Assembly: GCA_964645915.1 (NCBI GenBank)
Contig: CAZYDH010000013.1
Location: forward strand, 1 to 44,366
Direction: 5' to 3'
Length of the DNA stretch: 44,366 nucleotides
Source: JACNKV01 sp964645915
Lineage (GTDB): Bacteria > Fidelibacterota > Marinisomatia > Marinisomatales > JACNKV01
Below are positions 1-9,273 of the stretch, in pieces. The notes beneath the pieces are model-generated. The model was not told the DNA's origin and ran no database searches. It saw only the letters and a list, made by a program, of their open reading frames with translations. The number at the start of each line of letters is the position of its first letter. The first letter of the stretch is position 1. The position numbers were made by a program, and so were the translations under genes.

Positions 1-173
1 ATCGACATAAACAAAGCTAATACTCCAAAATCCTCGGGAGAGTATATCCGTGTTAGAATTGGACTAATAGCGATAGGAATGACTTGAGCCACAGTTGTTC
101 CGGTAACCAATGTCAGTACATTTTTACTGAACTCAGTATTTAGATTCAGTATTTTTCTTAATTCATTTAGCAT
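1..173 (-). CDS. Polysaccharide flippase (Wzx/MATE-like), N-terminal fragment
   Basis: Only the first 57 codons are in the window; the gene continues past the left edge. Translation from the ATG at 173 gives a short cytoplasmic N-terminus (MLNELRKILN) followed by a hydrophobic stretch with VTGTTVAQVIPIAISPILTR and then IYSPEDFGVLALF. That pattern is the usual first helix and loop of O-antigen/oligosaccharide flippases of the Wzx/MVF superfamily, which move undecaprenyl-linked glycans across the inner membrane. The start overlaps the end of the upstream glycosyltransferase by 11 bases, so it belongs to the same glycan operon. Seen: the start, the frame and the motif. Inferred: flippase activity. 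The remaining helices cannot be checked here. Confidence 0.72.
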   Translation of the reverse strand, partial: MLNELRKILNLNTEFSKNVLTLVTGTTVAQVIPIAISPILTRIYSPEDFGVLALFMS

Positions 174-1329
174 ATGAGTCAGAATTTAATATCTGATGAT
201 AGTACGTAATTGTTTCATTCACCATTTTTGTAACAGAGTATTCCTTTATAGTGTCATAACCGTTATGAATTAAGGTGCGACGGAGAGTCTTATCTTTAAG
301 TAGTGATTCTATTTTGTTTCTTAGTGAAATCGGATCTCTGGGAGTAACTAACAACCCATTTTTACCATCTTCTATCAATTCAGGTATACCCCCTACATTT
401 CCACCTATCACAGGGAGTCCTTTAGCCATTGCTTCTAAAAAGACTAATCCAAAACCTTCCATCAAAGAGGGCATGACAAAAACCGATGCATCCTTATAAT
501 ATTTCTGAATTTTTTCAGGATGTACCCAACCAACGAATTCAGTCAAGTCGTGAATATTCAATCTTTTCGCCATTTTTTTCATTTTATCAATATTTTGATT
601 TTTACCCACAATTTGTAATTTTATGTCAGGATAGTCTTCTTGTAATAATCTTAGTGCTTCCATAAGTGTTGGAAGACCTTTACGCTGAATATTCCCTCCA
701 ACTATCAATAACTTTGGTTGGGATAATCGATAATTTTCAATTTCCTTATTTATGGGTTCAATTTCAACGTTCATACCTAAATAAACGGTATTAATTCTCT
801 CTGTTGAAATTTCATAAGCTCTCGAAATTGTTTTAGATGTCATATTTGAATTCGCTAGCAGAACAGATAATCTTTTAAGCGCTTTGCGTTCCAATAAATT
901 CACAAATGAATAATAGAACCAACGTTTTATCCAATCAACATAATCCTTTTTATAATAAAATGGATTCCATTGATGTCTTGCAAAATAGTCATCATGTAAA
1001 GTCCCGATTGTTGGTATATTTCCTCGATATGCAAATGATTCTCTTGCATCAGTGAAATGGATAAGATCAGCTTGTAGCTTCGACAGTTCTTTTGCATATG
1101 CATAGGATAAAGATATCCACCCACCATGAGTTGGATCAGATTTCAAAGGGGTCACAGAAATAAAATTAATTCCCTTAATATTTCCAGGGTCTCCCGGTGA
1201 AACAACCGTAACCTTTATTCCTAGGTCTGTCAACCCTTTCGCAAGATTTGTTGAATAAGTTCCTAAACCCGACCAATAGTTACCAAACTGCTGAGAGCAA
1301 AGAACGATATGTTTTGAAAAAGTATTCAT
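163..1329 (-). CDS. Glycosyltransferase family 4 (GT-B fold)
   Basis: 388 aa, a normal length for GT4. The N-terminal Rossmann half has the acceptor-side glycine loop (YWSGLGTYSTNLAKGL, about residues 18-33). The C-terminal half has the nucleotide-sugar part: KLLIVGGNIQRKGL near 205-218, VGWVHPEKI near 265, and the retaining E-x7-E motif in EGFGLVFLEAMAKGLPVI near 290-307. It should transfer a sugar from a nucleotide donor to a lipid-linked glycan at the inner face of the cytoplasmic membrane. Donor and acceptor cannot be read from the sequence. It lies 11 bases after the YfhO gene and overlaps the flippase gene, so it is part of a polysaccharide operon. Confidence 0.88.
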   Translation of the reverse strand: MNTFSKHIVLCSQQFGNYWSGLGTYSTNLAKGLTDLGIKVTVVSPGDPGNIKGINFISVTPLKSDPTHGGWISLSYAYAKELSKLQADLIHFTDARESFAYRGNIPTIGTLHDDYFARHQWNPFYYKKDYVDWIKRWFYYSFVNLLERKALKRLSVLLANSNMTSKTISRAYEISTERINTVYLGMNVEIEPINKEIENYRLSQPKLLIVGGNIQRKGLPTLMEALRLLQEDYPDIKLQIVGKNQNIDKMKKMAKRLNIHDLTEFVGWVHPEKIQKYYKDASVFVMPSLMEGFGLVFLEAMAKGLPVIGGNVGGIPELIEDGKNGLLVTPRDPISLRNKIESLLKDKTLRRTLIHNGYDTIKEYSVTKMVNETITYYHQILNSDSYAK

Positions 1330-1340
1330 TTAATGATTAA

Positions 1341-3734
1341 TTATTTTTTTACAATCATGGATCTATACATAAAAATACCATTCCCGATTAATAATAGTAT
1401 CACACCAAAAAATATCACTTTGCTTAACCAAAGAGCTCTGGTGAAAGAATCTAACTCAAATCGAAACTCAACTTTATGTTCTCCTTTTGGCACAATTATA
1501 GATTGCATAAAATGATTTGTTTGAATAATATCCGTTTGATTTCCATCGACAAAGGCCTTCCACCCAGGAGAATAATACCCTTCGCTAAAAATTAATAACC
1601 CGGTTTCATTCATATTAGCTGATACAAGTAATTGTTGTGGCTCCCAATGAGTAATCTTCACCTCAGAACCTACAGATTCAAATTTAGATGGTATCATTGG
1701 TTGATCTATTATCGCATGACTTTGAGGGTCAAACGTATTTGATTTTAATAACTCAAAGATATCTTCGTCACTATTCAAGACAGTAACAGAATCAACTAAA
1801 AAGACTCTTGGTAAATAATCCTTTACTTGGTAAATATTCTCACCATTTGCGGAATGTTTTAGTAAAAGCTCCGGATGATTAAATCTTTGTTTTGAAATGA
1901 CATATTTTGTATTGGTCATTCGTAAAAAACTCAATTGACCTGTAAAGTTCCTATCAAGAAAATCTTGATAGCTCGCCATCTTTGCCGCATGATAACCGCC
2001 AATCGAGGGTATCCCAAACCATGCATATTGGTTCGTAGTGAAATTATCTAACGGTAGAATTCGGAAAAGATCCTTATCTTTTAATAGATAATCGATTGTT
2101 TTGGTTTTTCTGGGCTCCATCGATTTCTTTGGAACATTAGAGAACATCGGAGGAACAACTTGTCTACCAATATATGCTAGGTCAACAAATAACAAAACCA
2201 TCATAACAATAATAAATGGTTTTTTCGATATCCTCTTGGTGAGTCCTCCCCAAATTAATCCGAGCGTACAAAGCGATAGTAATACTGTGATTAATAAATC
2301 GTTATAAAACATATCAAATCGCATTTGATATAGATAACTCATCTGTCTTTCATCAGGGAATTGATTCACCCTACCGGTTGCAATATCAGCATTATTATAA
2401 ATACTATACATAAATGACTTAAGTCCATTATTGAACAGTAATATCAATATGCCGAAGACACCTATTCCTATAATGAATTTCAATACTATTTTTGACCAAT
2501 CTTTAGTTTTTGAATCAGAAATCTGTTTTACTAGTATTTGAAATCCCCATCCAGTGAATACGGCTGTACTCATGGCAAAGAGAATTAAAATCATCGAAGG
2601 TTCACGAAACTTATTGAAATAGGGAAGATAGTTTAATAGAAAGTGAGAGAGGATAGAGAAGTTTTTACCCATTCCAATCAGCAATGAAAAAACCATCATT
2701 AAAATAAAGAACCAATAATCTTTCCGCTTTTTGGTATTGATCAGTGCAAATATTGCTAATATTATTACCGGTATTCCCAAGTAGTGTGGATAGCTAGTAA
2801 ACGGCATATCTCCCCAATAAGTATTCCCACCAAATCCACTAAAACTGGGGATGATCATCGAAAATATTTCCCACCAACTAAAAGACCATCCTGTTGCATA
2901 ATCATATGATAGTCCACTTACTCCATCACCCCCACCGCTTGCACCTCTGATTGAGAAGGGTAAATATTCCTGCATGGGTGTTAATACGATCGAAGCCATT
3001 AAATACCCAAGTCCCAAGGAAAATCCAATCATGATGGATATCTGCAGTAAATCTTTCCAGGATGTTTTCTCTCGTACAGCATAAATAAATCGATATACGG
3101 TATAGAGTCCAATCATTAATAAACCGTAAAAAGCTACTTGTGGATGATAACTCCCAATTTGAGAGCCGACTGCTCCTCCGAGTAATATCATGAAAACCCA
3201 CTTTTTAGTGTTCCATAACTGTCGAAGTGCATACAATATGATCGGCAAATGAATAAATGTAACAATCCTATTTGTGTGGGGTGTCCCTAATATTTTTGTT
3301 GTAAAAATAAATGCCATTGCGCCGACAATTGATGATGCATATCCAAGTCCATAGGATCGCATCAAAAGGATCATAAAAATAGCGCCAATTAATAAATTAA
3401 ATGTAAATCCTGCTGAAAACCTTTTCCGAATAAAAGAAGGAACCACTTTATAAAGTGTCTCTAATGTATATTGAAGTCGATAGGTCCCAGACGCATGAAA
3501 TGGCATTCCACAAAAAATGTAAGGATACCAAAGTGGATGGTCATCATATTTCTCATAATAATCATCTTTATATTTTTCAAAAATAAGTCCCTGAGTCTTC
3601 ACATCTCCAATGGCAAGTTTTTGTCCATACACTATTGGCTCTTGATAAAGAAATACTATTCCGATGACTAAAGACAAAATCATTAACGCCCAAGTATTAA
3701 TTAATTTCTTATTTTCTTTAATTATTTCCATCAT
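1341..3734 (-). CDS. YfhO-family multi-pass membrane protein (putative GT-C-like glycosyltransferase)
   Basis: 797 aa with roughly a dozen hydrophobic helices between residues about 12 and 520, then a soluble, probably extracytoplasmic domain (about 540-760) and a last helix near residues 770-790. The order (many helices, soluble part, one last helix), the early loop with HPLWYPYIFCGMPF and the C-terminal FSEGYYSPGWKAFVDG match the YfhO family. Members of this family are thought to glycosylate extracytoplasmic polymers using lipid-linked sugars, with biochemistry known for only a few. The start codon overlaps the stop of the preceding glycosyltransferase in an ATGA, indicating translational coupling. 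A second ATG directly follows the first, so the true start may be one codon later. Confidence 0.82.
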   Translation of the reverse strand: MMEIIKENKKLINTWALMILSLVIGIVFLYQEPIVYGQKLAIGDVKTQGLIFEKYKDDYYEKYDDHPLWYPYIFCGMPFHASGTYRLQYTLETLYKVVPSFIRKRFSAGFTFNLLIGAIFMILLMRSYGLGYASSIVGAMAFIFTTKILGTPHTNRIVTFIHLPIILYALRQLWNTKKWVFMILLGGAVGSQIGSYHPQVAFYGLLMIGLYTVYRFIYAVREKTSWKDLLQISIMIGFSLGLGYLMASIVLTPMQEYLPFSIRGASGGGDGVSGLSYDYATGWSFSWWEIFSMIIPSFSGFGGNTYWGDMPFTSYPHYLGIPVIILAIFALINTKKRKDYWFFILMMVFSLLIGMGKNFSILSHFLLNYLPYFNKFREPSMILILFAMSTAVFTGWGFQILVKQISDSKTKDWSKIVLKFIIGIGVFGILILLFNNGLKSFMYSIYNNADIATGRVNQFPDERQMSYLYQMRFDMFYNDLLITVLLSLCTLGLIWGGLTKRISKKPFIIVMMVLLFVDLAYIGRQVVPPMFSNVPKKSMEPRKTKTIDYLLKDKDLFRILPLDNFTTNQYAWFGIPSIGGYHAAKMASYQDFLDRNFTGQLSFLRMTNTKYVISKQRFNHPELLLKHSANGENIYQVKDYLPRVFLVDSVTVLNSDEDIFELLKSNTFDPQSHAIIDQPMIPSKFESVGSEVKITHWEPQQLLVSANMNETGLLIFSEGYYSPGWKAFVDGNQTDIIQTNHFMQSIIVPKGEHKVEFRFELDSFTRALWLSKVIFFGVILLLIGNGIFMYRSMIVKK

Positions 3735-4918
3735 GATGACTTTCTGTCATTATTGTTAATTTTTTTGACGGCTGTACTATATTCATTAATACGATTTTCC
3801 CACGAATATTCCATAGCCATCTCTCTTGCACTCTTAGCCGATTCTTTCGTCTTTTCAGCTAGAACTATTTCTATCGATTCAACAAAATCATCCTCTTTAG
3901 AAAGAGAAATGACTTCATTGAATGGACGCAATACTTTGGATTCGGTTGAAACTATCGGTTTTCCCATCGCTAAGTATTCAAACATCTTTAACGGAACAAG
4001 TCCCTCACCTATCTTATTTCTTGCAAAAGGCATGATACATACATCAAATGTATTAATATATTTAGGAACTTTTTTACGTTCTTTCATTCCTAAGAAATGA
4101 ATATTATTTATCGAACTTAATTTATTAATCTTAGGATTTTTTTCATTTAAACCTATAATTACAATAGAACCATTCTTAAAGTGTTTAGCTGTTTTAATAA
4201 TCAAATCAATATCAATCCATTTTCCAATGGAACCTGAAAAACCAATAATGGGTTGTGGAAGATCTTTCATATCATCTGGCATTATGCAGTTTTTTGGATT
4301 ATTTGGGTCAAACAAGTCTGTATCAACTCCATTAGGAATATCATGAACTATTGTATGAGTAAGATTGGCATCTAGTAATAAATTTTTTGAAACGCGAAAA
4401 ATAACATCAACTTGAGACAATAATTGCTGTTCATCTGACTGAATCACAGATGGTTTTCCCATTCCGGCCATAGGCAATAATTTAGGCCAATCATCGACAC
4501 AATGATAAATAGATTTAGTATCTTTTAATTTAGCAATAAGATCAGCTGTTTGATGTAAAAACGTCCATAATATTGATTTATTTATATCAAGTTTAGTAAT
4601 CGCTTGTTTAATTTTAATGAGCAATAATTTTTGGTTCATCCATCCGACCCATCTATAATGATTTCTAAAAGGCAATCTTGGAAACGGAGTTAAAACAAAT
4701 AAGTTTTCTTTTTCTTTTCTAAGCTTGCCAAATGGAGCCACGGGCCATTTTTTCCCCATTAAACCTAAAAAGAGTTTCCCAAACGAATAATTAGCTTCTA
4801 CATATAAAACACGATTACTTTTTATTAACTCCTGAGTAATATACTGTTTTGACGTCCAATAACGGTCATCTAACATTTGGTTTGATATCAGGATAATATC
4901 TTTTCCGGTCAGCATCAT
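3731..4918 (-). CDS. Glycosyltransferase, GT4/GT1-like
   Basis: 395 aa. The C-terminal half carries the GT-B signatures: IPNGVDTDLFDP near residue 192, IGFSGSIGKWIDIDLI near 223, and a donor-site stretch GEGLVPLKMFEYLAMGKPIV near 305-325. The latter is a variant of the E-x7-E motif. The N-terminal half is less typical but has an early DIILISNQMLDDRYWTSKQ segment and the Y-H-C-V-D-D-W segment seen in related surface-polysaccharide transferases. No signal peptide. Both ends overlap neighbours by four bases (ATGA), which makes it a middle gene of the operon. The sugar specificity is unknown. Confidence 0.8.
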   Translation of the reverse strand: MMLTGKDIILISNQMLDDRYWTSKQYITQELIKSNRVLYVEANYSFGKLFLGLMGKKWPVAPFGKLRKEKENLFVLTPFPRLPFRNHYRWVGWMNQKLLLIKIKQAITKLDINKSILWTFLHQTADLIAKLKDTKSIYHCVDDWPKLLPMAGMGKPSVIQSDEQQLLSQVDVIFRVSKNLLLDANLTHTIVHDIPNGVDTDLFDPNNPKNCIMPDDMKDLPQPIIGFSGSIGKWIDIDLIIKTAKHFKNGSIVIIGLNEKNPKINKLSSINNIHFLGMKERKKVPKYINTFDVCIMPFARNKIGEGLVPLKMFEYLAMGKPIVSTESKVLRPFNEVISLSKEDDFVESIEIVLAEKTKESAKSAREMAMEYSWENRINEYSTAVKKINNNDRKSS

Positions 4919-6027
4919 AATTCGTTAAGATACCCTTTTACCATATTCCCTAGTTTATTGACTGAGAATTGTTCTTGAAACAAATTATATCCTTGTAAAG
5001 CTACTTTTTTTCTTCCCGATGTGTCTTCCATAATTGTTCGGATTTTTCTCGCTATTACAGACGGATCTGCTTTACAGCTATAAACATGTTCATCGGGGAT
5101 CAATAACTCGTTTAAAGCGTCGGTATCCGCTGTTAAAATGGGTTTCTGAACAGCTAATGCTTGATATAGCTTATTAGGGATTACTCTCTTTGCTTTTTCA
5201 GAATCACCAAAAATACCTAATAGTAAATCTGCCGAATTCATTCGGTTTACTAATTCATGGTAAGGAATCCAGTTTATTAATTCAATATTCTCCAATGATT
5301 GTGTTCGAATTTTCTCTTCAATGGATTTACGCAACTGACCAATACCGATTAAGATAAACTTAATATTCTTATTTTCTTTTAATAATATAGCAGTTTCAAC
5401 AATCTTATCAATCCCATGAAGTGGAATAAATTTTCCAATAAACATTACCATAAATGGTTCTTTTTCACTTTTGTCTTCATTAGGAAAGAAAACTTTATCA
5501 TCAGCTCCAACCGGAACTCGCTTGATGAGTACATCATTGATGGTTAATTCATTTTGAAAAAACTGAATATGAGCATTTGTATCTAATAAGACTAAGTCTG
5601 CTAGATTACAGGTGGCCTTATCTAAGAATCGAAAAAATCTCGCTTTTAGAGATGATTTATTAAAATATCCTCGATCTGATATCACAGTATCATATAATGA
5701 GATGAGCGGATTAAACACTAATATTTTACGTCCGATTAGGGCTAATAATTTTGCTAAAAACATATCCAGCTGGCCAATATATCCAACTATGATGATATCA
5801 TGTTTTGGTGTGAAAAATATGTAACGAAATAATAAATGGATTTGCGATAATACGAATGATAACATGAATGCTATTGAAAAACCAAATTCTTTCCCCTTGG
5901 ATTGCGTTTTTTCCCACAAAGGAGAATGGCATTCATAAACGTCTACATTATTTTGTTTTAATCCGTTAATAAAGATGGAATTCCTTGGATAATTCCTTTC
6001 GTAAGTTCCAAAATAACAGACCCGCAT
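4915..6027 (-). CDS. Glycosyltransferase family 4
   Basis: 370 aa. The N-terminus MRVCYFGTYERNYPRN begins the Rossmann fold. A hydrophobic segment around residues 52-75 (SFVLSQIHLLFRYIFF) suggests close membrane association. The donor half has VPVGADDKVFFP near 175, FMVMFIGKFIPLHGID near 192, WIPYHELVNRMNSADL near 252, and VIPNKLYQALAVQKPIL near 282, where the usual first Glu of E-x7-E is replaced. It probably adds a sugar to a lipid-linked intermediate. A 36-base gap separates it from the GT2 gene upstream, and its stop overlaps the next transferase start. Acceptor and linkage are not deducible. Confidence 0.82.
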   Translation of the reverse strand: MRVCYFGTYERNYPRNSIFINGLKQNNVDVYECHSPLWEKTQSKGKEFGFSIAFMLSFVLSQIHLLFRYIFFTPKHDIIIVGYIGQLDMFLAKLLALIGRKILVFNPLISLYDTVISDRGYFNKSSLKARFFRFLDKATCNLADLVLLDTNAHIQFFQNELTINDVLIKRVPVGADDKVFFPNEDKSEKEPFMVMFIGKFIPLHGIDKIVETAILLKENKNIKFILIGIGQLRKSIEEKIRTQSLENIELINWIPYHELVNRMNSADLLLGIFGDSEKAKRVIPNKLYQALAVQKPILTADTDALNELLIPDEHVYSCKADPSVIARKIRTIMEDTSGRKKVALQGYNLFQEQFSVNKLGNMVKGYLNEL

Positions 6028-6063
6028 GGTGTTATACCACTATTGTTTCTTTATTGAATAAAA

Positions 6064-6990
6064 TTATATAATCTTCCGCACTCTTGATTCTTTATCTTGA
6101 TCACCTCTGGCAATCATCTCTGCAATAATTCCAATCGAGAAGAACCATAATCCGAGAATAAAAATCATTGAACCAAATAGCATTAATGCCATGTGTTTAT
6201 AAAATGAATGACCGGCAAACAGTTTAAGGCAAACCACATAAAATTCTATGCAAAAAGAAATAATTAAACTTATCAAACCAAAGAATCCAAATAAATGTAA
6301 TGGTTGTTGTGTGTACCGATTAAAAAACAAAATGGTAAGCAAATCAAAAAATCCATGAAATAATCTGGAACCACCATATTTTGTAATCCCATGTTTTCGA
6401 GGATGATGTTTTACAGGAATCTCGGTTACTTTGAATTTTTTTTGTCCTGCCATTGCAGGTATATATCGATGTCTCCCACCGTAAATGTCTACTGCATTCG
6501 TAACCGCTTTTCTGTAAATCTTTAGCCCGCAGTTAAAATCATGAATTTGTACACCCGTCATTAATTTTGTTACAAAATTAAAAATCTTTGATGGAAATGT
6601 TTTTGTCCATGGGTCTTTACGATCTTTTTTCCATCCGGAGACAAGATCGTATCCTTCTTCTAATTTTTGCACCAAGTTTGGAATTTCATCCGGATCATCT
6701 TGCAAATCTGCATCCATAGTAACAATATAATCTCCCTTTGCAACTTTAAATCCTTCCGAAAGTGCAGCAGACTTTCCATAATTCCGATGAAACTGTATAA
6801 AAGTAACCTGTGAATTATCTTGTGCAATATTCTCTAACAGCTCTACACTTCCGTCTGTTGAGCCATCATCCACAAAAATAATTTCCCAAGATTGATAGGG
6901 TTTTAGGTTCTCAGATACTCGATTAAATAACTCCGGAAGAGATTCAATCTCATTGTATACCGGAATAACAACTGAAATAGTTTTATTCAT
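6064..6990 (-). CDS. Glycosyltransferase family 2, polyprenol-phosphate sugar synthase-like (DPM1/ArnC-type)
   Basis: 308 aa. The GT2 catalytic domain occupies about residues 1-230: VVIPVYNEIESLPEL at the N-terminus, the nucleotide-binding VDDGSTDGS near 40, and the metal-binding MDADLQDDPDEI near 92. Two transmembrane helices follow (about 233-255 and 268-292), the layout of bacterial polyprenol-phosphate glycosyltransferases. It should make an undecaprenyl-phosphate-linked monosaccharide. Such products feed GT-C enzymes, so the YfhO protein in the same operon is a plausible user (inference). Its start ATG shares one base with the TAA of the upstream lipoprotein gene (TAATG), indicating coupling. 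Confidence 0.88.
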   Translation of the reverse strand: MNKTISVVIPVYNEIESLPELFNRVSENLKPYQSWEIIFVDDGSTDGSVELLENIAQDNSQVTFIQFHRNYGKSAALSEGFKVAKGDYIVTMDADLQDDPDEIPNLVQKLEEGYDLVSGWKKDRKDPWTKTFPSKIFNFVTKLMTGVQIHDFNCGLKIYRKAVTNAVDIYGGRHRYIPAMAGQKKFKVTEIPVKHHPRKHGITKYGGSRLFHGFFDLLTILFFNRYTQQPLHLFGFFGLISLIISFCIEFYVVCLKLFAGHSFYKHMALMLFGSMIFILGLWFFSIGIIAEMIARGDQDKESRVRKII

Positions 6991-7622
6991 TATTCATTCC
7001 ATTTTACTGAGGATGGGATTGATCGAACCAGTGAGGGGTTCCAAACACCATATTCTCTGTTTGTAATTTCCAAGGTGATATTTTGATTCGCATTGTGATC
7101 TTGAAGTTCCAACCCGGTTATTATTGAACCAAATTGGCTGATTTCAGAATTGAAATGTACAGAAATATGCTGAGATTTTAACTCAGAGTTTCTTGTAGAA
7201 TCAACAGAATCAATAAATGGTGATGCTCCCCATAACACTTTTGTTAAATCTAAGGGGGTTAATAATCTCATCGCCGGAAATTGATCCACAAAAAAATCAT
7301 ACGAATATCGTAGATTATTTTTCATATCCCAGATATTTGAGTTTTCATTATATAGTTGCATATACATTGTTCTTCTTCCTAAAAGATCAGTAAAAAGCAA
7401 GTAGGTGCTGTCATTTTTTGACGCAAATTGAAAAACAAGTCGACCTGAAAAAGCACCTGATGCAACTAATTTACCTGTTCCGACACATGTGTTTAATGTT
7501 GATTTTAATTCATCAAATTCTAATTCAATTGGTTTTTCCTCTTCGGGAATAACACGGATATTCGTACAACCGAATAAAAAGATTCCTATGATGAAGATAA
7601 ATGTAATAGTAGACTTATTCAC
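6990..7622 (-). CDS. LolB/DUF4292-like lipoprotein
   Basis: 210 aa. The N-terminus is a lipoprotein signal with a good lipobox ending at Cys19 (IFLFGC). The mature part is a beta-rich domain: VGTGKLVASGAFSGRLVFQF, TYLLFTDLLGRRTMYMQL, then alternating strands to the C-terminus. This resembles the incomplete-barrel fold of LolB and of DUF4292 lipoproteins in FCB bacteria, which bind acyl chains of lipoproteins or lipids. I cannot tell whether it is a lipoprotein-sorting factor or a helper for the glycan encoded downstream. It overlaps the TPR lipoprotein gene by 8 bases and the GT2 gene by one. Confidence 0.6.
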   Translation of the reverse strand: MNKSTITFIFIIGIFLFGCTNIRVIPEEEKPIELEFDELKSTLNTCVGTGKLVASGAFSGRLVFQFASKNDSTYLLFTDLLGRRTMYMQLYNENSNIWDMKNNLRYSYDFFVDQFPAMRLLTPLDLTKVLWGASPFIDSVDSTRNSELKSQHISVHFNSEISQFGSIITGLELQDHNANQNITLEITNREYGVWNPSLVRSIPSSVKWNE

Positions 7623-9213
7623 GATTTAATTTTTCCATTAATTCTTGATCATCCGGCGAAAACTCTAAAGCTTTTTGATAAACTTCTATCGCTTCTTCAC
7701 TTCTACCGATGTTGAATAAAATATCTCCATAATGCTTAAGGACCTCTACATTCGAATCCTCAATTTCAATGGATCTTCGGATAAATTTAATCGCAGTTTC
7801 AATATCTCCCAATTTATATAATATCCAACCGTATGTATCTAAATATGCTGCAGATTCAGGTTCTAATGTAATTGCCTTTTGGGCTAGATTTTTTGCAAAT
7901 ACCGGATCATCGTTTCGCTCAATTATACTATATGCAAAATTATTATAAGCTTGTGCATCAGTGCTGTCAGATTGAATTAAATGTTGATAAATACTATCTG
8001 ACTTCGTCCACTGTTCGGTAACATCATAAATCATTGCTAAAGTATGTAAAACCACTTTTGAATCAGACTCTAACTCCAAGGCTCTATTCAAAAAAAAGAT
8101 TGCTCTTTTATACTCTTCTAAAGATTCAAATCCAATACCTAATAAATATTGAATGGAATAATCTTCATTGAATTTTTCACTAACCGGAGTAAGAACATCA
8201 ATAACCGATTGATAGTCATCCAACATCATTGCAGCCAATGCTGCATTCATATATCCCTTTGAGTCTGTTGAATCATTTACAATCATTTTTTCAGCAAAAT
8301 ACTTTGAATCCAATGGATTTTCTTGTTCCCGAAATATTGTAGATAATGAATGAAGCGCAGATTGATTTGTACTATCAATTTCAACGACATCAAGGAAAGC
8401 CTCCAGAGAAGAGTCAAAGTTTTTATTTTCAAAATATAGCCAGCCAATTTGCAACAATAAATCGATCGTAGGTCCTTCTTTATTTATGATTTCTTCCAGA
8501 CTCTTTATTGCACCTCTTAAATCACCATTCATTAGTGCAATATCAACCATAGCTTTTTTATAATTGACGTTCTGTGGATCAAATGTTATTAATTGCTGAA
8601 TGACTTCAGAGGCTAAAGCAAATTCTTTTCTTTCCAAATGGATCTCAACTACTGCTTCTAATATATGACCAGCCTGATCATCTAATTTATAGGCATTATA
8701 ATAGAGACTTATCGCTTCATCGTATTGACCAGTGAGTTTCATTATATCAGCCAAAGCCAAAATATACTCTACATTATCAGAATTCAAATTATTTAATTTG
8801 GTAAATTGTTTTATTGCGTCCTCAAATTGCTTCCGCATTAAATATTGTCCCGCTAAAAGCTCTCGGGATTCTAAATCATGAGGATCCAATGAAATGGCTT
8901 TTTTTAAATGGTATTCCGATCGCTCTATTTTTCCTAAATGCCAATAACTCTCACCCAAAGCTAGGTGAATCGTACCAACAGTTGAGTCTGATGCAAGGGC
9001 ATCTTGGAACTCCAATACAGCCATAGGATAATTACCTTCGTTCAGATAGAATTGTCCATCGATAAAATGTTGTAGTGCTTGTGGGTCTGCTTTTGATTGT
9101 TCCTCGGTGGATAAAGTTGTGGAATTTTCAGCAGTCATTTTTTGCTGAAAGGATGCACATCCTATAAATAGAAATAAACAAAGCAAAAATGAAGCTGATT
9201 TAAATGAAGGCAT
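7615..9213 (-). CDS. TPR-repeat outer-membrane lipoprotein
   Basis: 532 aa. A lipoprotein signal with lipobox FIGC (Cys19) is followed by a Ser/Thr/Glu-rich linker. From about residue 45 to the C-terminus there are many 34-residue tetratricopeptide repeats, recognisable by their alternating G, Y, A and P positions, for example GNYPMAVLEFQDALASDS and GRSEEAIEVYQKALEFSPDD. TPR lipoproteins are scaffolds, and in exopolysaccharide systems (for example PelB- or AlgK-type proteins) they assist export across the outer membrane. As the first gene of the glycan operon it could have that role, but this is inference from position. The sequence itself supports only a periplasm-facing, lipid-anchored protein-protein scaffold. 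Confidence 0.75.
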   Translation of the reverse strand: MPSFKSASFLLCLFLFIGCASFQQKMTAENSTTLSTEEQSKADPQALQHFIDGQFYLNEGNYPMAVLEFQDALASDSTVGTIHLALGESYWHLGKIERSEYHLKKAISLDPHDLESRELLAGQYLMRKQFEDAIKQFTKLNNLNSDNVEYILALADIMKLTGQYDEAISLYYNAYKLDDQAGHILEAVVEIHLERKEFALASEVIQQLITFDPQNVNYKKAMVDIALMNGDLRGAIKSLEEIINKEGPTIDLLLQIGWLYFENKNFDSSLEAFLDVVEIDSTNQSALHSLSTIFREQENPLDSKYFAEKMIVNDSTDSKGYMNAALAAMMLDDYQSVIDVLTPVSEKFNEDYSIQYLLGIGFESLEEYKRAIFFLNRALELESDSKVVLHTLAMIYDVTEQWTKSDSIYQHLIQSDSTDAQAYNNFAYSIIERNDDPVFAKNLAQKAITLEPESAAYLDTYGWILYKLGDIETAIKFIRRSIEIEDSNVEVLKHYGDILFNIGRSEEAIEVYQKALEFSPDDQELMEKLNRE

Positions 9214-9273
9214 AATATTATTTTATATTAAAAGGTTAGCCAATGTTCCGTTCAGAAAAAACAATTTTGTTGA

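Noticed and set aside
9214..9273. Promoter or terminator in the 60-base spacer before the TPR lipoprotein operon.
   Set aside because: A+T-rich hexamers are present, but no consistent -35/-10 pair or strong stem with T-tract could be placed.
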